From positions 1 to 36,895 of the forward strand of contig JACRDF010000007.1 of assembly GCA_016212925.1 (NCBI GenBank): a DNA stretch of 36,895 bases, in the 5' to 3' direction. This document shows, piece by piece, positions 7,725-16,487 of this stretch. Within the stretch, counting starts at the first letter, position 1, and each line of letters begins with the position of its first letter. The notes beneath the pieces were generated by a model. It saw only the letters and a program-made list of their open reading frames with translations, was not told where the DNA came from and made no database searches. Source of the stretch: Desulfomonile tiedjei (GTDB lineage Bacteria; Desulfobacterota; Desulfomonilia; Desulfomonilales; Desulfomonilaceae). The translations under genes and the position numbers were made by a program.

Positions 7725-10700
7725 TCAGCCTTCATCCAGTGCCTTGCGCACTTCTTGCAGCAATTCCTTGAAACCACACGGCTTGCTGACAAAGCCCCTT
7801 GCGCCCAGATCGAAAGATTCTCTTACGGAAGCATCCCCTGAATACCCGCTTGCCACCAGGATCCTTACCTGTGGATCGATTTTCACAAGCTTTTTAAGGC
7901 ACTCTTTTCCCCCCAGCGTGGGCATGAATAGGTCCAGAATCACGAGGGCAATTCGGTCTTTTTTTTCATTGAACAGGCCCAGCGCTTCCTCGCCATTAGA
8001 AGCCGTGATCACGGCGTACCCGGCCTGCGTTAGGATGCGTTCCCCCAGGTCCCGCAATACCTCTTCGTCGTCAACCAAGAGGATCGTTTCGGTTCCGGTC
8101 ACATACGGCAACTCGGGCGTTTCCGTCCGGGGCTGCTCCGGAGCGCGGCTCTGCGGAAAATAAACACGGAAAATCGTGCCATGTCCAACTTCGCTTTCAC
8201 AGGTAATATACCCTTCATGCTGCTTGACAATTCCGTAAACCATGGCCAGGCCAAGCCCGGTCCCTCGTCCTGCTTCTTTGGTTGTGTAAAAGGGCTCAAA
8301 AATATGCTCGATGGTTGTCTTGTCCATTCCGTGGCCTGTGTCGGAGACGGTGAGCGCCACGTACTGTCCGGGCTTGGACCCAATGTTAAGCCTGCAATAT
8401 TCTTCGTCGAGACTCACGTTTTTTGTACCAAGAGTTATTTTTCCACCTTCCGGCATGGCATCGCGGGCGTTAACAGCCAAGTTCATCAGCACCTGTTCCA
8501 TCTGAGACGGGTCTGCATTGATTTCTGCAGGGTCTCCTGACAAATCCGTCTGGATATCGATCATTTTGGGAATGGTTCGCCTGAGAAGTTTCTCCACGTG
8601 ACCTATCTGTCTGTTGAGATTTAGCGGGATCAGCTTGGGCTCTACTTTTCTGCTGAACGTGAGCAATCGTTGCACCAGCTCCGCACCGTTTTTAGCGGCT
8701 TGTAGTATTTTCGAGAGATCCGCATGTTCGGCATCAGTCTCCTTCTTGTCGGACAGAAGCAGTTCCGAGTAGCCCAGGGTAATCTGAAGCAAGTTATTGA
8801 AGTCGTGGGCAATGCCTCCGGCAAGCGTACCGATCGCCTCCATTTTTTGGGCTTGGAGTAACTGTCTTTCAAGCTGAACCTGTTGTGTTATGTCATGCCC
8901 GACGCCTACGAAGTTCTGGATTTTTCCCGATGGGTCTCGCACAGGGGAGATCGTGATAATAGCGTGGAAAACCTCATGGTCTTTCCTTTCGCCCACGACA
9001 CGGCCTTTCCACCCTTCTCCTTTCAATACCGCCTCCCACATGGCCCCATCAAAGGTTTCATCATGATCACGGCTCTTTAGGAACGCCAAGCTCTTGCCGA
9101 TGACCTCCTCTCCTGTATGCCCTGTAATGAGTTCAAAGGCAGGATTGATATATTGTATTCTGCCCAAATGATCGGTGATGGCAACTGCGTCCGCGGATTG
9201 TTCCACAGCGGTCACCATTCGCTTTTGCGCTTCGTGAGACCGTTTTCGGGCTGATATATCTCTGAAGAAGACCTGAGCGGCCGCTTCCGCTCGGTAAGAC
9301 ACCGGGACGGCAGCTACTTCCACATCTATGATTTGGCCGTCAACCCGCACAAGTCTCTCTTCTGTCAATTCCTGCGGTTTCCCTTCGGCCAATCCCTTGA
9401 GTCGAGCCGCGACCGTCTCCATGTAATCCGGGTGTACAAATTCCGTGATGCTCCGGTTGATGAGTTCTTCGGGGTTTGCTACCCCGAGGAGATCGGCCGC
9501 GGATTTGTTGGCGAATACGAATCGGCCTCCGATGTGTACACCAATGCCGTCCGGTGAAAGTTGCACGAGCAACCGATATCGCTCCTCACTTTCTTTCAAA
9601 GCCTCCTCAGTCCTCTTACGTTGCACCTGGACCGCGCGTTCCCGGGTGACATCCCTGCCGCATCCTACTGTGCCTATCATCTCCCCCTGCTCGTTCCAAA
9701 AAGGGGCCTTGTACACATCCAGGTAGAGAAGCTTTCCCTTGACCCTGCCAAACACGCCGAACCTTTGCGGTTTCTTGGTGCTCATCACTTGCTGATCCGA
9801 GTTGGTCCGAGTTTCGCCAAAAGTGTGCCAGTGCGGATCATCCGGGTGAGCCTTCTTTTCCCTTTCCGCAAAGAACTTGTTGGTCTTGCCGATAGGCTCA
9901 TCAGTGTCTCGTGCGTTCAGGAGCCTTTTCCCCATCGCTCGGTTGACGAAGACATATCGGCCCTCCAAGTCCTTTGCCCAAATAAGATCCGGAACATTGT
10001 CACACATGAGACGCATCATGGAATACAGCGATTTGTACCGGGCCTTACTCTCCTTCAGAGCCTCCTGGGCCTTCCTGCTCTCCGTTATGTCATATACGGC
10101 CGATATAGCGCCTCGGGACAAGTTGGAAGGATCCAAAGCTTTCGTCCTTATGTGTCCGAAAAAGGTGGAGCCGTCCTTTCTTTTGAATTCAGCATCGGTT
10201 TCAGTAACCCTCCCTGCTTCAAGGCCGTCGTAAACTATTTGTCCGGTCCTTTCGAATTCCTGCCTGGAACGATAGAGTATTCTAGCGTTTTGCTTGACGC
10301 ATTCCGATTCTTTTTCATAGCCGAACATCCTGATCCCGGCTTCATTGGCCCATTTTATCTCTCTATCGCGGCTAATAAGCGCGATCGCAACGGGGGAAGT
10401 ATCCAGGATGCTTCTCAACATGTGCTCGCTCTCGCGCAATGACTTTTCTGCCTTCTTGCGCTCTTCAATTTGGAGCATGAGCTTTTCGTTCAATGCGATC
10501 AAAGCCGCGGTGCGTTCCTGAACTCGTTCTTCAAGTTCACGGCGAGCCCTCAGTAGCTCTTTCTCCTTGTGCTTGCGTTGGGTAATATCGTGCGAAATTC
10601 CTAAAATCCCTATGATCCCGCCATCCGCGTCTCGCAGGAACGTCATGGTGACTTCTTCCCACCGAGTAGAGCCGTCCTTGTGATACCTTTCTATCTCCTC

Positions 10701-11186
10701 TGTTCGTGAGGTGTATCTATCCCTCGGTCCAGCCGCTTCTATCGCTAGTTCTTCCTGGTAAGCCCTTAGGATTCGCGCGCGCGATGGTGGTGTGAGGCCG
10801 TCCAAAGCGTTAACAGCCATCGTTTCTTCTACCGAATAGCCAAGGGCCTTGGTGACCGAGGGACTGACGGAGGTGTATCGAAGCTCCAAATCAAGGGTCC
10901 AGACAATGTCTCTGTCGGTCTCGACAAGCATACGATACAATTCATCGTCTTTTGGAAACCCGTGCTCGATGTACTCCCTTCCACCCCTGTCATTTCGTAA
11001 ATCATGCTTAATGACACGTTCGGCCGAAGATTGGATAGCCTTGGTCAACACTTGACCCAGCGCCCGGCTTGAAGAAGCCCGGTCCCTCCCCGATCGCTTC
11101 AAGGCAGATTCCAGTTCCCCGACCCGGCGCCGCATCTTCAGTAATTCCGCAATCAATTCATCCCTAGTTTTGTCTTCATCTAACAC
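7725..11186 (-). CDS. Soluble hybrid histidine kinase with five PAS domains and C-terminal receiver
   Basis: A 1153-residue protein with no membrane segment. An N-terminal coiled coil (about 8-33) is followed by five PAS/PAC units (about 83-205, 252-372, 385-530, 540-650 and 660-775), with a second coiled coil after the first. The HisKA helix carries the phospho-acceptor His in AGGIAHDFNN (about 792). The ATPase domain has NLAVNARDAM, DTGHGM and GRGTGLGLA boxes. The receiver (about 1031-1150) has VDDEE and the acceptor Asp in VILDLFMP. It presumably senses cytoplasmic signals and relays phosphate within itself. The GTG start has a GGAGGG site 8 nt upstream. The next two genes downstream (membrane protein and PilZ) are likely in the same transcript. 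Confidence 0.93.
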   Translation of the reverse strand: MLDEDKTRDELIAELLKMRRRVGELESALKRSGRDRASSSRALGQVLTKAIQSSAERVIKHDLRNDRGGREYIEHGFPKDDELYRMLVETDRDIVWTLDLELRYTSVSPSVTKALGYSVEETMAVNALDGLTPPSRARILRAYQEELAIEAAGPRDRYTSRTEEIERYHKDGSTRWEEVTMTFLRDADGGIIGILGISHDITQRKHKEKELLRARRELEERVQERTAALIALNEKLMLQIEERKKAEKSLRESEHMLRSILDTSPVAIALISRDREIKWANEAGIRMFGYEKESECVKQNARILYRSRQEFERTGQIVYDGLEAGRVTETDAEFKRKDGSTFFGHIRTKALDPSNLSRGAISAVYDITESRKAQEALKESKARYKSLYSMMRLMCDNVPDLIWAKDLEGRYVFVNRAMGKRLLNARDTDEPIGKTNKFFAEREKKAHPDDPHWHTFGETRTNSDQQVMSTKKPQRFGVFGRVKGKLLYLDVYKAPFWNEQGEMIGTVGCGRDVTRERAVQVQRKRTEEALKESEERYRLLVQLSPDGIGVHIGGRFVFANKSAADLLGVANPEELINRSITEFVHPDYMETVAARLKGLAEGKPQELTEERLVRVDGQIIDVEVAAVPVSYRAEAAAQVFFRDISARKRSHEAQKRMVTAVEQSADAVAITDHLGRIQYINPAFELITGHTGEEVIGKSLAFLKSRDHDETFDGAMWEAVLKGEGWKGRVVGERKDHEVFHAIITISPVRDPSGKIQNFVGVGHDITQQVQLERQLLQAQKMEAIGTLAGGIAHDFNNLLQITLGYSELLLSDKKETDAEHADLSKILQAAKNGAELVQRLLTFSRKVEPKLIPLNLNRQIGHVEKLLRRTIPKMIDIQTDLSGDPAEINADPSQMEQVLMNLAVNARDAMPEGGKITLGTKNVSLDEEYCRLNIGSKPGQYVALTVSDTGHGMDKTTIEHIFEPFYTTKEAGRGTGLGLAMVYGIVKQHEGYITCESEVGHGTIFRVYFPQSRAPEQPRTETPELPYVTGTETILLVDDEEVLRDLGERILTQAGYAVITASNGEEALGLFNEKKDRIALVILDLFMPTLGGKECLKKLVKIDPQVRILVASGYSGDASVRESFDLGARGFVSKPCGFKELLQEVRKALDEG

Positions 11187-11744
11187 AGCGTTTCCCTCCG
11201 AGCGGCGAAACTTTCAGCGTCGCAAAGGACGCATAGAAATGTGATGTAATCATAACGGAACACATAGAATTGAGGGGATGGTTGTTCCCGCCACAGGCGC
11301 TGATGGGGCCATCGGAGCATCGGTTGTCTGCTGAACAAAGGAAGATTACATTCCAAATATTACTGACCATAGCTAACGGTCAAATAGTCTTTCCGATGCC
11401 CTTTCCCAACTATCCCGGCGGAAATGGCCACAACAAACAATGAGAATGCCTACGACGCCACCCGCTTGTCCGGCGCATCGCGGGACTCGTCCATGCACGG
11501 ATGAGCTTCGCGCATGCGTGGCACCATGCAAAAACTACGTTTCTTCTGGCAGTGGGGCATTGTCATAGGAATCTGAGTTCAAAGAGAGGCCGTTCTGAAT
11601 CCACAGCGCTCAGGCCGGTGTCATCAAATCCGTCAATTCCCCCCTTTAGTACACAGGGTGACGGGAGAATTAGCCGAACTGCCCAGACTACGCTGCTTCT
11701 CGCTGAATTACCACTTTCCAAGCGTGAAGGTATTGGTTGGCGCA
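11187..11744. other. Gene-free stretch with a dispersed repeat
   Basis: No convincing gene was found. The part next to 11186 should hold the promoter of the large hybrid kinase, but I saw no clear sigma-70 or sigma-54 match. Bases 11491-11525 carry one copy of an inverted dispersed repeat whose partner is at 13334-13368. The remaining frames are short and have no family resemblance. Confidence 0.5.
11491..11525 (+). repeat. Dispersed repeat, copy 1 (inverted partner at 13334-13368)
   Basis: By hand alignment about 30 of 35 bases match the reverse complement of 13334-13368, with an exact 18-base core at 11494-11511. Both copies lie in gene-free DNA and end in TGGCACC. The preceding GCGGGACTCGTCC resembles the start of the 13200/25439 repeat, so they may be one family. 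Confidence 0.7.
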
Positions 11745-12128
11745 CTACTTTTTATCCTTAAGTAAGTCTTGGAGACCGGCGAACGGCCTGTATCCGGAAC
11801 CCGACCCTTCCTCGTCCCATGATTCGGCCTCGTCATGGGATTCATCCTCCGAATATCGGCCATGCTCTTTGTCATGACAATAAACACACAACAGCTCCCA
11901 ATTGCTGCCATCGGGCGGATTGTTCTCGTGGTTGTGATCCTTGTGATGGACTGTGAGTTCGCGCAGCCGCTTCCCCGTGAATTCCAGGCCGCATCGAGCA
12001 CATACGTGCGGGAAAAGCCTGAGCGCTCGGTCGCGGTAAGCGGTCTCCCGAAGTGTTCGGTTGCGTAGAGCCTCGGCAATAATCTTATCCAGTTTGCTGC
12101 TTTCCGATTCGGGCTTCTTCGGTGACAT
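11745..12128 (-). CDS. YajD-like HNH nuclease-family protein
   Basis: This 127-residue protein closely follows the E. coli YajD pattern. A helical N-terminus (YRDRALRLFPHVC) is followed by a zinc-binding CARCG, the core LTVHHKDHNHENNPPDGSNW, a second zinc pair in LLCVYCHDKEH, and an acidic linker. It ends in a YRPFAGLQDLLKDKK tail that matches the end of YajD-type proteins. HNH folds cut or nick nucleic acids; the role of YajD is not known. The ATG at 12128 has GGAGAGG about 6 nt upstream and starts MSPK; a longer frame to 12167 lacks support. It lies about 80 bp downstream of the two-module PilZ gene on the same strand. Confidence 0.85.
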   Translation of the reverse strand: MSPKKPESESSKLDKIIAEALRNRTLRETAYRDRALRLFPHVCARCGLEFTGKRLRELTVHHKDHNHENNPPDGSNWELLCVYCHDKEHGRYSEDESHDEAESWDEEGSGSGYRPFAGLQDLLKDKK

Positions 12129-12209
12129 ACATGCCTCTCCAGGGGTGCCGTTCAGGCCGATCAACAAGGACTATCCATCCCGGCACGCAATCTTGGCCTC
12201 AACAATCGC

Positions 12210-12935
12210 CTAACGATCAAAGGCAACTGCCCTGATTAGCTCTTTGAGGTCATTAAGTCCCTGCTCCGAGATATTGGCGATTCGGAACCCGGCCGCGGGC
12301 TCTCCGCCAGGGCCTCCCGGTTCAGTCCAGATACATTCGGCATCGAACACGATCCGTTGAACGTCGATGAAACTTTCCGCGGGAATTACGAGAGTCTTAA
12401 CCTCACCAATTGTTGCTCGAATTCCCGTTATGCCTACCCCTTGTTCCGTAATGTCTCGCAGTTTCCCCGGGGTCCCCGGCCGTGCCGCGTCGTGGATCTC
12501 CACGGTGAGGGCCAGATAATATCGCGGCAGTTCACGCATGGATTCGATGAAAACCGTGTCATATACCGATTGAGAGCGGTTACGAAGTTCCCCCTCGGTT
12601 ATCACCGCTGCTTCGATAAGTATTCGATAGGCCTTCTCAAGACCTTTCGAAGATAAGCCATATTTCTCCATCAGCTCAAAGTCGGACACGCCCAAGCGGA
12701 TCTCTTGGACGAGTTCGCCCGCGGTGATCTGCCTGATAACAACAGTGTCGCTGCATGCCGCGGGCCGCCGGTCGATCTCCTTCTGGGTCACGGCCTTGAT
12801 GCTAAGCAGCTTCGAAAGCATGCTTTGAAGCCCTTTGGCCGATAACTCGTACTTGTCCATAATCTCGGCATCAGTCATATGGGCCCGGATATCATTTACG
12901 ATTTCTTTGGCCTTGATGGTTCGTTTCGGTGACAC
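12210..12935 (-). CDS. PilZ-domain protein with two tandem HTH-like modules
   Basis: A 241-residue protein with two consecutive copies of the recurring module, at about residues 5-55 (RTIKAKEIV ... AVTQKEID) and 68-118 (RQITAGELV ... VITEGELR). A PilZ domain follows from about residue 130. The c-di-GMP motifs are R134-xxx-R138 (RELPR) and a DITEQG segment with Thr in place of the usual Ser of DxSxxG. The segment ATIGEVKTLVIP after it is nearly shared with the other two PilZ proteins here, so all three are close paralogues. The GTG start has a modest GGAAG site. It is probably a c-di-GMP effector whose duplicated N-terminal module binds nucleic acid or a partner; that is inference. Confidence 0.83.
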   Translation of the reverse strand: MSPKRTIKAKEIVNDIRAHMTDAEIMDKYELSAKGLQSMLSKLLSIKAVTQKEIDRRPAACSDTVVIRQITAGELVQEIRLGVSDFELMEKYGLSSKGLEKAYRILIEAAVITEGELRNRSQSVYDTVFIESMRELPRYYLALTVEIHDAARPGTPGKLRDITEQGVGITGIRATIGEVKTLVIPAESFIDVQRIVFDAECIWTEPGGPGGEPAAGFRIANISEQGLNDLKELIRAVAFDR

Positions 12936-13199
12936 GTTCTTCCGCCCTTTGAAAAGGGGTACGCCGGGAGGTGAGCAGTAGAAAACGCCTCAAACAATCA
13001 GACACAGACCGCACGGTTGGGTTCTGCGAGCACGTTGCTGCATATCATCAGATCCCTGCGGGTCCGTCAAGATTAATTCAAGCGGATAATAAATGAATAC
13101 AAGAGGGGGAACAGCAAGCAGGCGGAAAAGATGCTTCCGAAAGGCGAACTGATGACGACTACTCTTCATACGAATAAGCATGGCGGACATCCCGCGGCC

Positions 13200-13228
13200 C
13201 GCGGGACGATCTCATTCGGGAAGAGCTT
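13200..13228 (+). repeat. 29-bp exact repeat, copy 1 (other copy 25439-25467)
   Basis: The two copies are identical over 29 bases beginning CGCGGGACGATC and ending AGAGCTT. Similarity then continues more weakly for about 17 bases (ending CTATAGT versus CTTTAGT). Both are on the plus strand in gene-free DNA about 12 kb apart. Confidence 0.8.
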
Positions 13229-13333
13229 GTGGGAACAACTATAGTGATTGCCAAAATTAATGGCCGATTGCCTTTGAAGAGGCCTACTTCATCCGGCCGC
13301 ATTGTATCATTACTGAGTAGTCACTTTGCAGCG

Positions 13334-13368
13334 GGTGCCACTGCTGTGCGAAGCTCATCCGTGCAGGG
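13334..13368 (-). repeat. Dispersed repeat, copy 2 (inverted partner at 11491-11525)
   Basis: This is the reverse-complement partner of 11491-11525, with the exact 18-base core at 13348-13365. It sits inside a 51-bp unit with inverted ends GGTGCCA (13334) and TGGCACC (13384). Confidence 0.7.
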
Positions 13369-13658
13369 ACGAACTTGGTGGCACCTTCGTGGAACCCAGT
13401 CTGCGAGCATTTTCATCATTCGTTGTGACGATTTTCGCTATGGGAGTTGTGACGGGACAAAGAGCAGGGTTTTTTTGTGACTTCTGTCCGCGCTTTCTCC
13501 GGGCCGTTGCCTTCCGGCCGTCAAGGCTCCCGCGGGAATTCTCCGCGGTCACCGGGCGGAACGCTGCAATCTCACCATCCTGCTGCAGCACAAGGATGTC
13601 GATTCTTGTGTGGACCCGGTTGATAGGTCGGCCGGCCGTTTGTCGGGCTGCTAACCAA

Positions 13659-13874
13659 CTACGTGAAATCCAATGTGGACCGACGACGTTTGGATCGCTT
13701 CTCCGAGAATATTTCCGGCAATTCGTCTATCACCTGCTTTTTCCATTCCAGGACCTGAGCGACCGGGACGCCGTATTCCATGGCTATCTCCTCCACCGTC
13801 TGCTCGTCCCTCATGGCCCGGAGCACGACCCGGGTTTTGAAAACCACATCCTTGTTGTCCCACGGATGACTCAT
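13659..13874 (-). CDS. Small IS3-OrfA-like HTH protein (orphan HTH_Tnp_1)
   Basis: A 71-residue protein whose residues 10-56 (VVFKTRVVLRAM, EQTVEEIAMEYGV, VLEWKKQVIDELPEIF) match the N-terminal helix-turn-helix of IS3-family OrfA transposases. The coiled coil of OrfA and the catalytic OrfB are missing, and no insertion-sequence ends are evident. The ATG at 13874 has AAGGAG about 8 nt upstream; longer frames run into the propeller gene. It begins 34 bp after the propeller stop on the same strand, so it is probably co-transcribed. Either it is a remnant of an insertion sequence or it has been kept as a small DNA-binding protein; the intact frame and good ribosome site favour the latter. The basic C-terminus (EKRSKRRRS) fits nucleic-acid binding. 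Confidence 0.75.
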   Translation of the reverse strand: MSHPWDNKDVVFKTRVVLRAMRDEQTVEEIAMEYGVPVAQVLEWKKQVIDELPEIFSEKRSKRRRSTLDFT

Positions 13875-13908
13875 TTCATGCTCCTTCAAGATTTCGGGAA
13901 ACCATTTC

Positions 13909-15354
13909 TCAGTGCACCGCGTAAATGGTCCCATCGTCGCTCCCGCAATAAATCACTCCATCGCATATTGTGGGGGAAGAGTACACGGGCCCGCCGGTCG
14001 TGAACTTCCATTTCATTTGCCCGGAATTGAAGTCCACGCCATAGAGATTGCCGTCGGAACTTCCTGCACACGCAAGCCCATAGGCGAGCGCCGGCGACGA
14101 AGTGACCGGACCGTCGGTCCGGAAAGTCCATTTTTGTTGGCCGGTAAGCATGTCGACGGCATATATGTGCCCATCCTGGCTACCAAAATAAACGACTCCG
14201 AAACCAATCGCCGGAGAGGAGGTTATCTTTCCCCCGGTCTTGAAATGCCATTGTTCCTGCCCGGTGGAGGCTTTTACAGCGTAGAGCCGTCCGTCCATGC
14301 TCCCAAAGACCACCAATCCGTCTTCAAATGCAGGAGAACTCGAGACGGGACCCCGCGTGACAAACTCCCATTCTTTTCGGCCCGTGGCGATGTCAAGAGC
14401 ATAGAGGTTTCCGTCCAGGCTTCCGACATAGACAAGGTTTCCCGACAGCGCGGGTGACGAGTGAATAGGCCCCATGGCCTTGAACTGCCATAATACTTGT
14501 CCGGTGTCGGCCGCCAGCGCATAGAGCCAGCCGTCCAGGCTCCCGACGTATAATGCATCGTCGAATAGAGCCGGGGAGGAATATATAGGCCCACCAGACT
14601 TAAACCTCCATGCGGGCCTGCCGGTCTTTCTTTCGACGGCATAGCAATTGCCATCCATGCTTCCAAAGAAAACCAAATTATCCACAACCCCTGGGGAGGA
14701 GTGCACAGGACCTTCCGTAGCAAACTGCCAGTTCACTTTGCCCGTTGCGGCCACGAGTGAGTACACGTTGCCGTCATAACTACCCAGGTATACCAGTCCG
14801 TCGTAAACCGCCGGAGAGGAGGCCACCCATCCTCTGGTTTTGAATTTCCACTTCAAGGCGTTGAGTTTGGCTATGCCGGGCGACTTATGGAAGCCGGTGC
14901 GCTGAGGATTTGCATGGAACACCGCTCCCTGGAAACCAGGGAGCGACTTCTGATGTTGTATGGTCCTGTGGTGGTCCTCGGAGTGCTTGACCTCTTGCTC
15001 AATCTGTCTGAACTGCTTCTTGTGCTTTGAAACCAGGACCCCGCACTGCGGGCACTCATCAAACGGATTGAACTGAGGCATGGAGCACGCAGGGCACCTG
15101 AAGACCTGTAAGTCGACGGTTCTTTCCATCAAATTCGACCGGCGTTCCAGGTCCGACTTGTTTATCAGCTTGGCATCCATGAGCTTGTGGAAAAGGCTTT
15201 GGAGCCCTTGTCCGGAAAGCTCGTACTTGTTCATGAGAGAGAGATCACTCATACCGGATCGGATATCCTGAACTACTTGTGCCGCGTTTATCTTGCGCTT
15301 TCCCGGCAGCACAGCCCTGGCTGTGTCGATACGTACTACGTTACCCTGTTGCAT
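13909..15354 (-). CDS. Cytoplasmic eight-repeat PQQ-type beta-propeller with HTH-like module and zinc ribbon
   Basis: A 481-residue protein in three parts. Residues about 20-70 are one copy of the recurring module (RKINAAQVV ... INKSDLE). Residues 87-104 are a zinc ribbon (C87, C90, C101, C104). Residues 168-481 are eight repeats of 40 residues, the last cut to 34, each with GPxxSSPA, a GSxDGxLYA strand and a TGxxxW turn, as in PQQ/BamB-type propellers. Eight blades would close a ring. No signal peptide or membrane segment is present, so the propeller is probably cytoplasmic, unlike most members. The ATG at 15354 has a GAGGAGGA site 6 nt upstream. It follows the VanZ-like gene by 57 bp. No enzymatic residues for PQQ dehydrogenases are evident; a binding or scaffold role is more likely. 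Confidence 0.87.
   Translation of the reverse strand: MQQGNVVRIDTARAVLPGKRKINAAQVVQDIRSGMSDLSLMNKYELSGQGLQSLFHKLMDAKLINKSDLERRSNLMERTVDLQVFRCPACSMPQFNPFDECPQCGVLVSKHKKQFRQIEQEVKHSEDHHRTIQHQKSLPGFQGAVFHANPQRTGFHKSPGIAKLNALKWKFKTRGWVASSPAVYDGLVYLGSYDGNVYSLVAATGKVNWQFATEGPVHSSPGVVDNLVFFGSMDGNCYAVERKTGRPAWRFKSGGPIYSSPALFDDALYVGSLDGWLYALAADTGQVLWQFKAMGPIHSSPALSGNLVYVGSLDGNLYALDIATGRKEWEFVTRGPVSSSPAFEDGLVVFGSMDGRLYAVKASTGQEQWHFKTGGKITSSPAIGFGVVYFGSQDGHIYAVDMLTGQQKWTFRTDGPVTSSPALAYGLACAGSSDGNLYGVDFNSGQMKWKFTTGGPVYSSPTICDGVIYCGSDDGTIYAVH
13912..14853 (-). repeat. Tandem 120-bp coding repeats (eight propeller blades)
   Basis: The C-terminal part of the propeller gene is a strict 120-bp period. Each unit encodes 40 residues with the same GSxDG and SSPA landmarks, and there is no length variation over seven full units plus a final 34-residue unit. 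Such regularity points to growth by tandem duplication of one blade. Confidence 0.85.
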
Positions 15355-15411
15355 AGTCAATCCTCCTCTTTTGGAGTGCCAAGGTGTTGTCATTTCGACC
15401 TGCGAGAAGCG

Positions 15412-16053
15412 CTAACGTCTTTCCAGTAGCTCCTGCGTGCTTTCGACCGCTTCAACCGAATTTGCCTGCCGCGGGGTGAACCTCGTACCGGCAGCCGTCA
15501 TCCGGTGGGCCCCATATGCTATGGCCCCGGCGAAAGCGCCTATGGAATCGAGCGTAATATCTCGCAACTCGGGAGAGCGCCCAGGGACTAAGAATTGATA
15601 CAGCTCCACGAGCCCGCCGAAGAAGGCGCAGGCAAGCAAAGTCAAAGTAACACCCAGAAGGACGCTGAACCCGAACTCTCTTCTGAAATAAAAGGCCACT
15701 ATCAGGCCCAGGACCGCGAAGCCTGCCACATGGCCCACCTTGTAAACGGTGAGATGCACATTCAGGTCCGGCTTGAACGGGCCGGCCATGAGCATCAAGG
15801 AAACGCAGTAAGAGGCTGCCACAAGACCCCAGAGAGCCATTTGATACGACTTCCTCTTCAAGCAAGGAATTTGGTTGGAAGCCGCTTCAGAGGGTCTTTG
15901 AAGTGAAGCCAGCCATTCCGCAGCGTGGCTTTCGTAGCGGAGCAGATCTGCCGACAGTAGCCTGGCCTCATTTGCGGGGCATTCACTCAATGCAAGTGAA
16001 CCTGCACAAGATCTTTTGGCCGTATGCATTGCCCTTTTCCTTTCTGTCACCAT
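15412..16053 (-). CDS. VanZ-like membrane protein
   Basis: A 213-residue protein. A soluble N-terminal part of about 70 residues is followed by four predicted membrane helices, with the VanZ-family features KVGHVAGFAVLG, LVELYQFLVPGRSPELRDI and a final DSIGAFAGAIAYG helix. VanZ proteins are of uncertain biochemical role; the first was linked to teicoplanin resistance. The ATG at 16053 has AAGGAG about 8 nt upstream. A strong sigma-54 promoter lies just before it, so this gene starts a transcript that probably includes the propeller and the small HTH gene. The N-terminal extension is unusual for the family. Confidence 0.85.
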   Translation of the reverse strand: MVTERKRAMHTAKRSCAGSLALSECPANEARLLSADLLRYESHAAEWLASLQRPSEAASNQIPCLKRKSYQMALWGLVAASYCVSLMLMAGPFKPDLNVHLTVYKVGHVAGFAVLGLIVAFYFRREFGFSVLLGVTLTLLACAFFGGLVELYQFLVPGRSPELRDITLDSIGAFAGAIAYGAHRMTAAGTRFTPRQANSVEAVESTQELLERR

Positions 16054-16487
16054 TCTCGTCGCTCCTTGCCTAGTTTTAGTGAGCACGATCCGTGCCAGAT
16101 ATCCTTGGCTGCTTTCGAATTGACAACACGCTGAATCTATAGAACGTTTGGTGTGCAAGGAGGACGGGTGACTGGAAAGAACGACAGACTAGGCAGGAAT
16201 GTGTGGAGCGGCTTCCCCATACTTGGGGACCGATAGCCCCTCCCTGGAGGGAGGTGCAGTCAAAGAAAGAGGAACCGCCAGACCAATGCTCGACCAAACA
16301 AGGAATATTTGCAGTGGGCCGGCAGGGACGCCAGCCCCTACCACGATATGGTAGCGGTCCCGCGGGACGCGGGATGCCCGCCATGTTCACTCGTACGAAA
16401 GCGCATTGGTATCAGACGGAACAAGGTTCGAAGAATAGTCTTTGTCAGAGCTTCTTCGCCGCGGGCTCAACGCGGCCGAAAACAGTG
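16054..16487. other. Gene-free stretch with sigma-54 promoter and palindromes
   Basis: It holds the promoter of the VanZ-like gene next to its start, then a palindrome at 16239-16254 (CCTCCC/GGGAGG). A GC-rich repeat-like segment lies around 16321-16385 (GCAGGGACGCCAGCCCCTACC and GTCCCGCGGGAC). The latter resembles dispersed intergenic repeats. No gene is supported. Confidence 0.5.
16082..16098 (-). promoter_or_regulatory. Sigma-54 (-24/-12) promoter of the VanZ-propeller operon
   Basis: Read on the minus strand the site is CTGGCACGGATCGTGCT. The -24 element TGGCACG is perfect, the -12 is GTGCT against TTGCW, and the GG-N10-GC spacing is exact. The predicted start near 16071 gives an 18-nt leader holding the ribosome site of the gene at 16053. 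Confidence 0.75.

Larger units (their letters stand above)
12936..13658. other. Gene-free stretch carrying two dispersed repeats
   Basis: No gene is supported here; the short frames have no family features. It contains a 29-bp repeat at 13200-13228, identical to 25439-25467, and the inverted partner (13334-13368) of the 11491 repeat. The 13334 unit is bounded by GGTGCCA at 13334 and TGGCACC at 13378-13384, an inverted end pair. The remainder shows no terminator or RNA that I can support. Confidence 0.5.

Noticed and set aside
9561-10442. 293-residue plus-strand frame
   Set aside because: It lies wholly antisense to the PAS region of the large hybrid kinase and has no domain motifs.
12990-13190. 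66-residue minus-strand frame with a hydrophobic stretch
   Set aside because: No ribosome site or family resemblance, and it lies in repeat-bearing gene-free DNA.
13326-14003. 225-residue plus-strand frame
   Set aside because: It crosses repeats and lies antisense to the small HTH gene and the end of the propeller gene.
15355-15390. TGGCACTCC upstream of the propeller gene as a sigma-54 site
   Set aside because: The -24 half is present on the minus strand but no GC lies at the required 10-base spacing.
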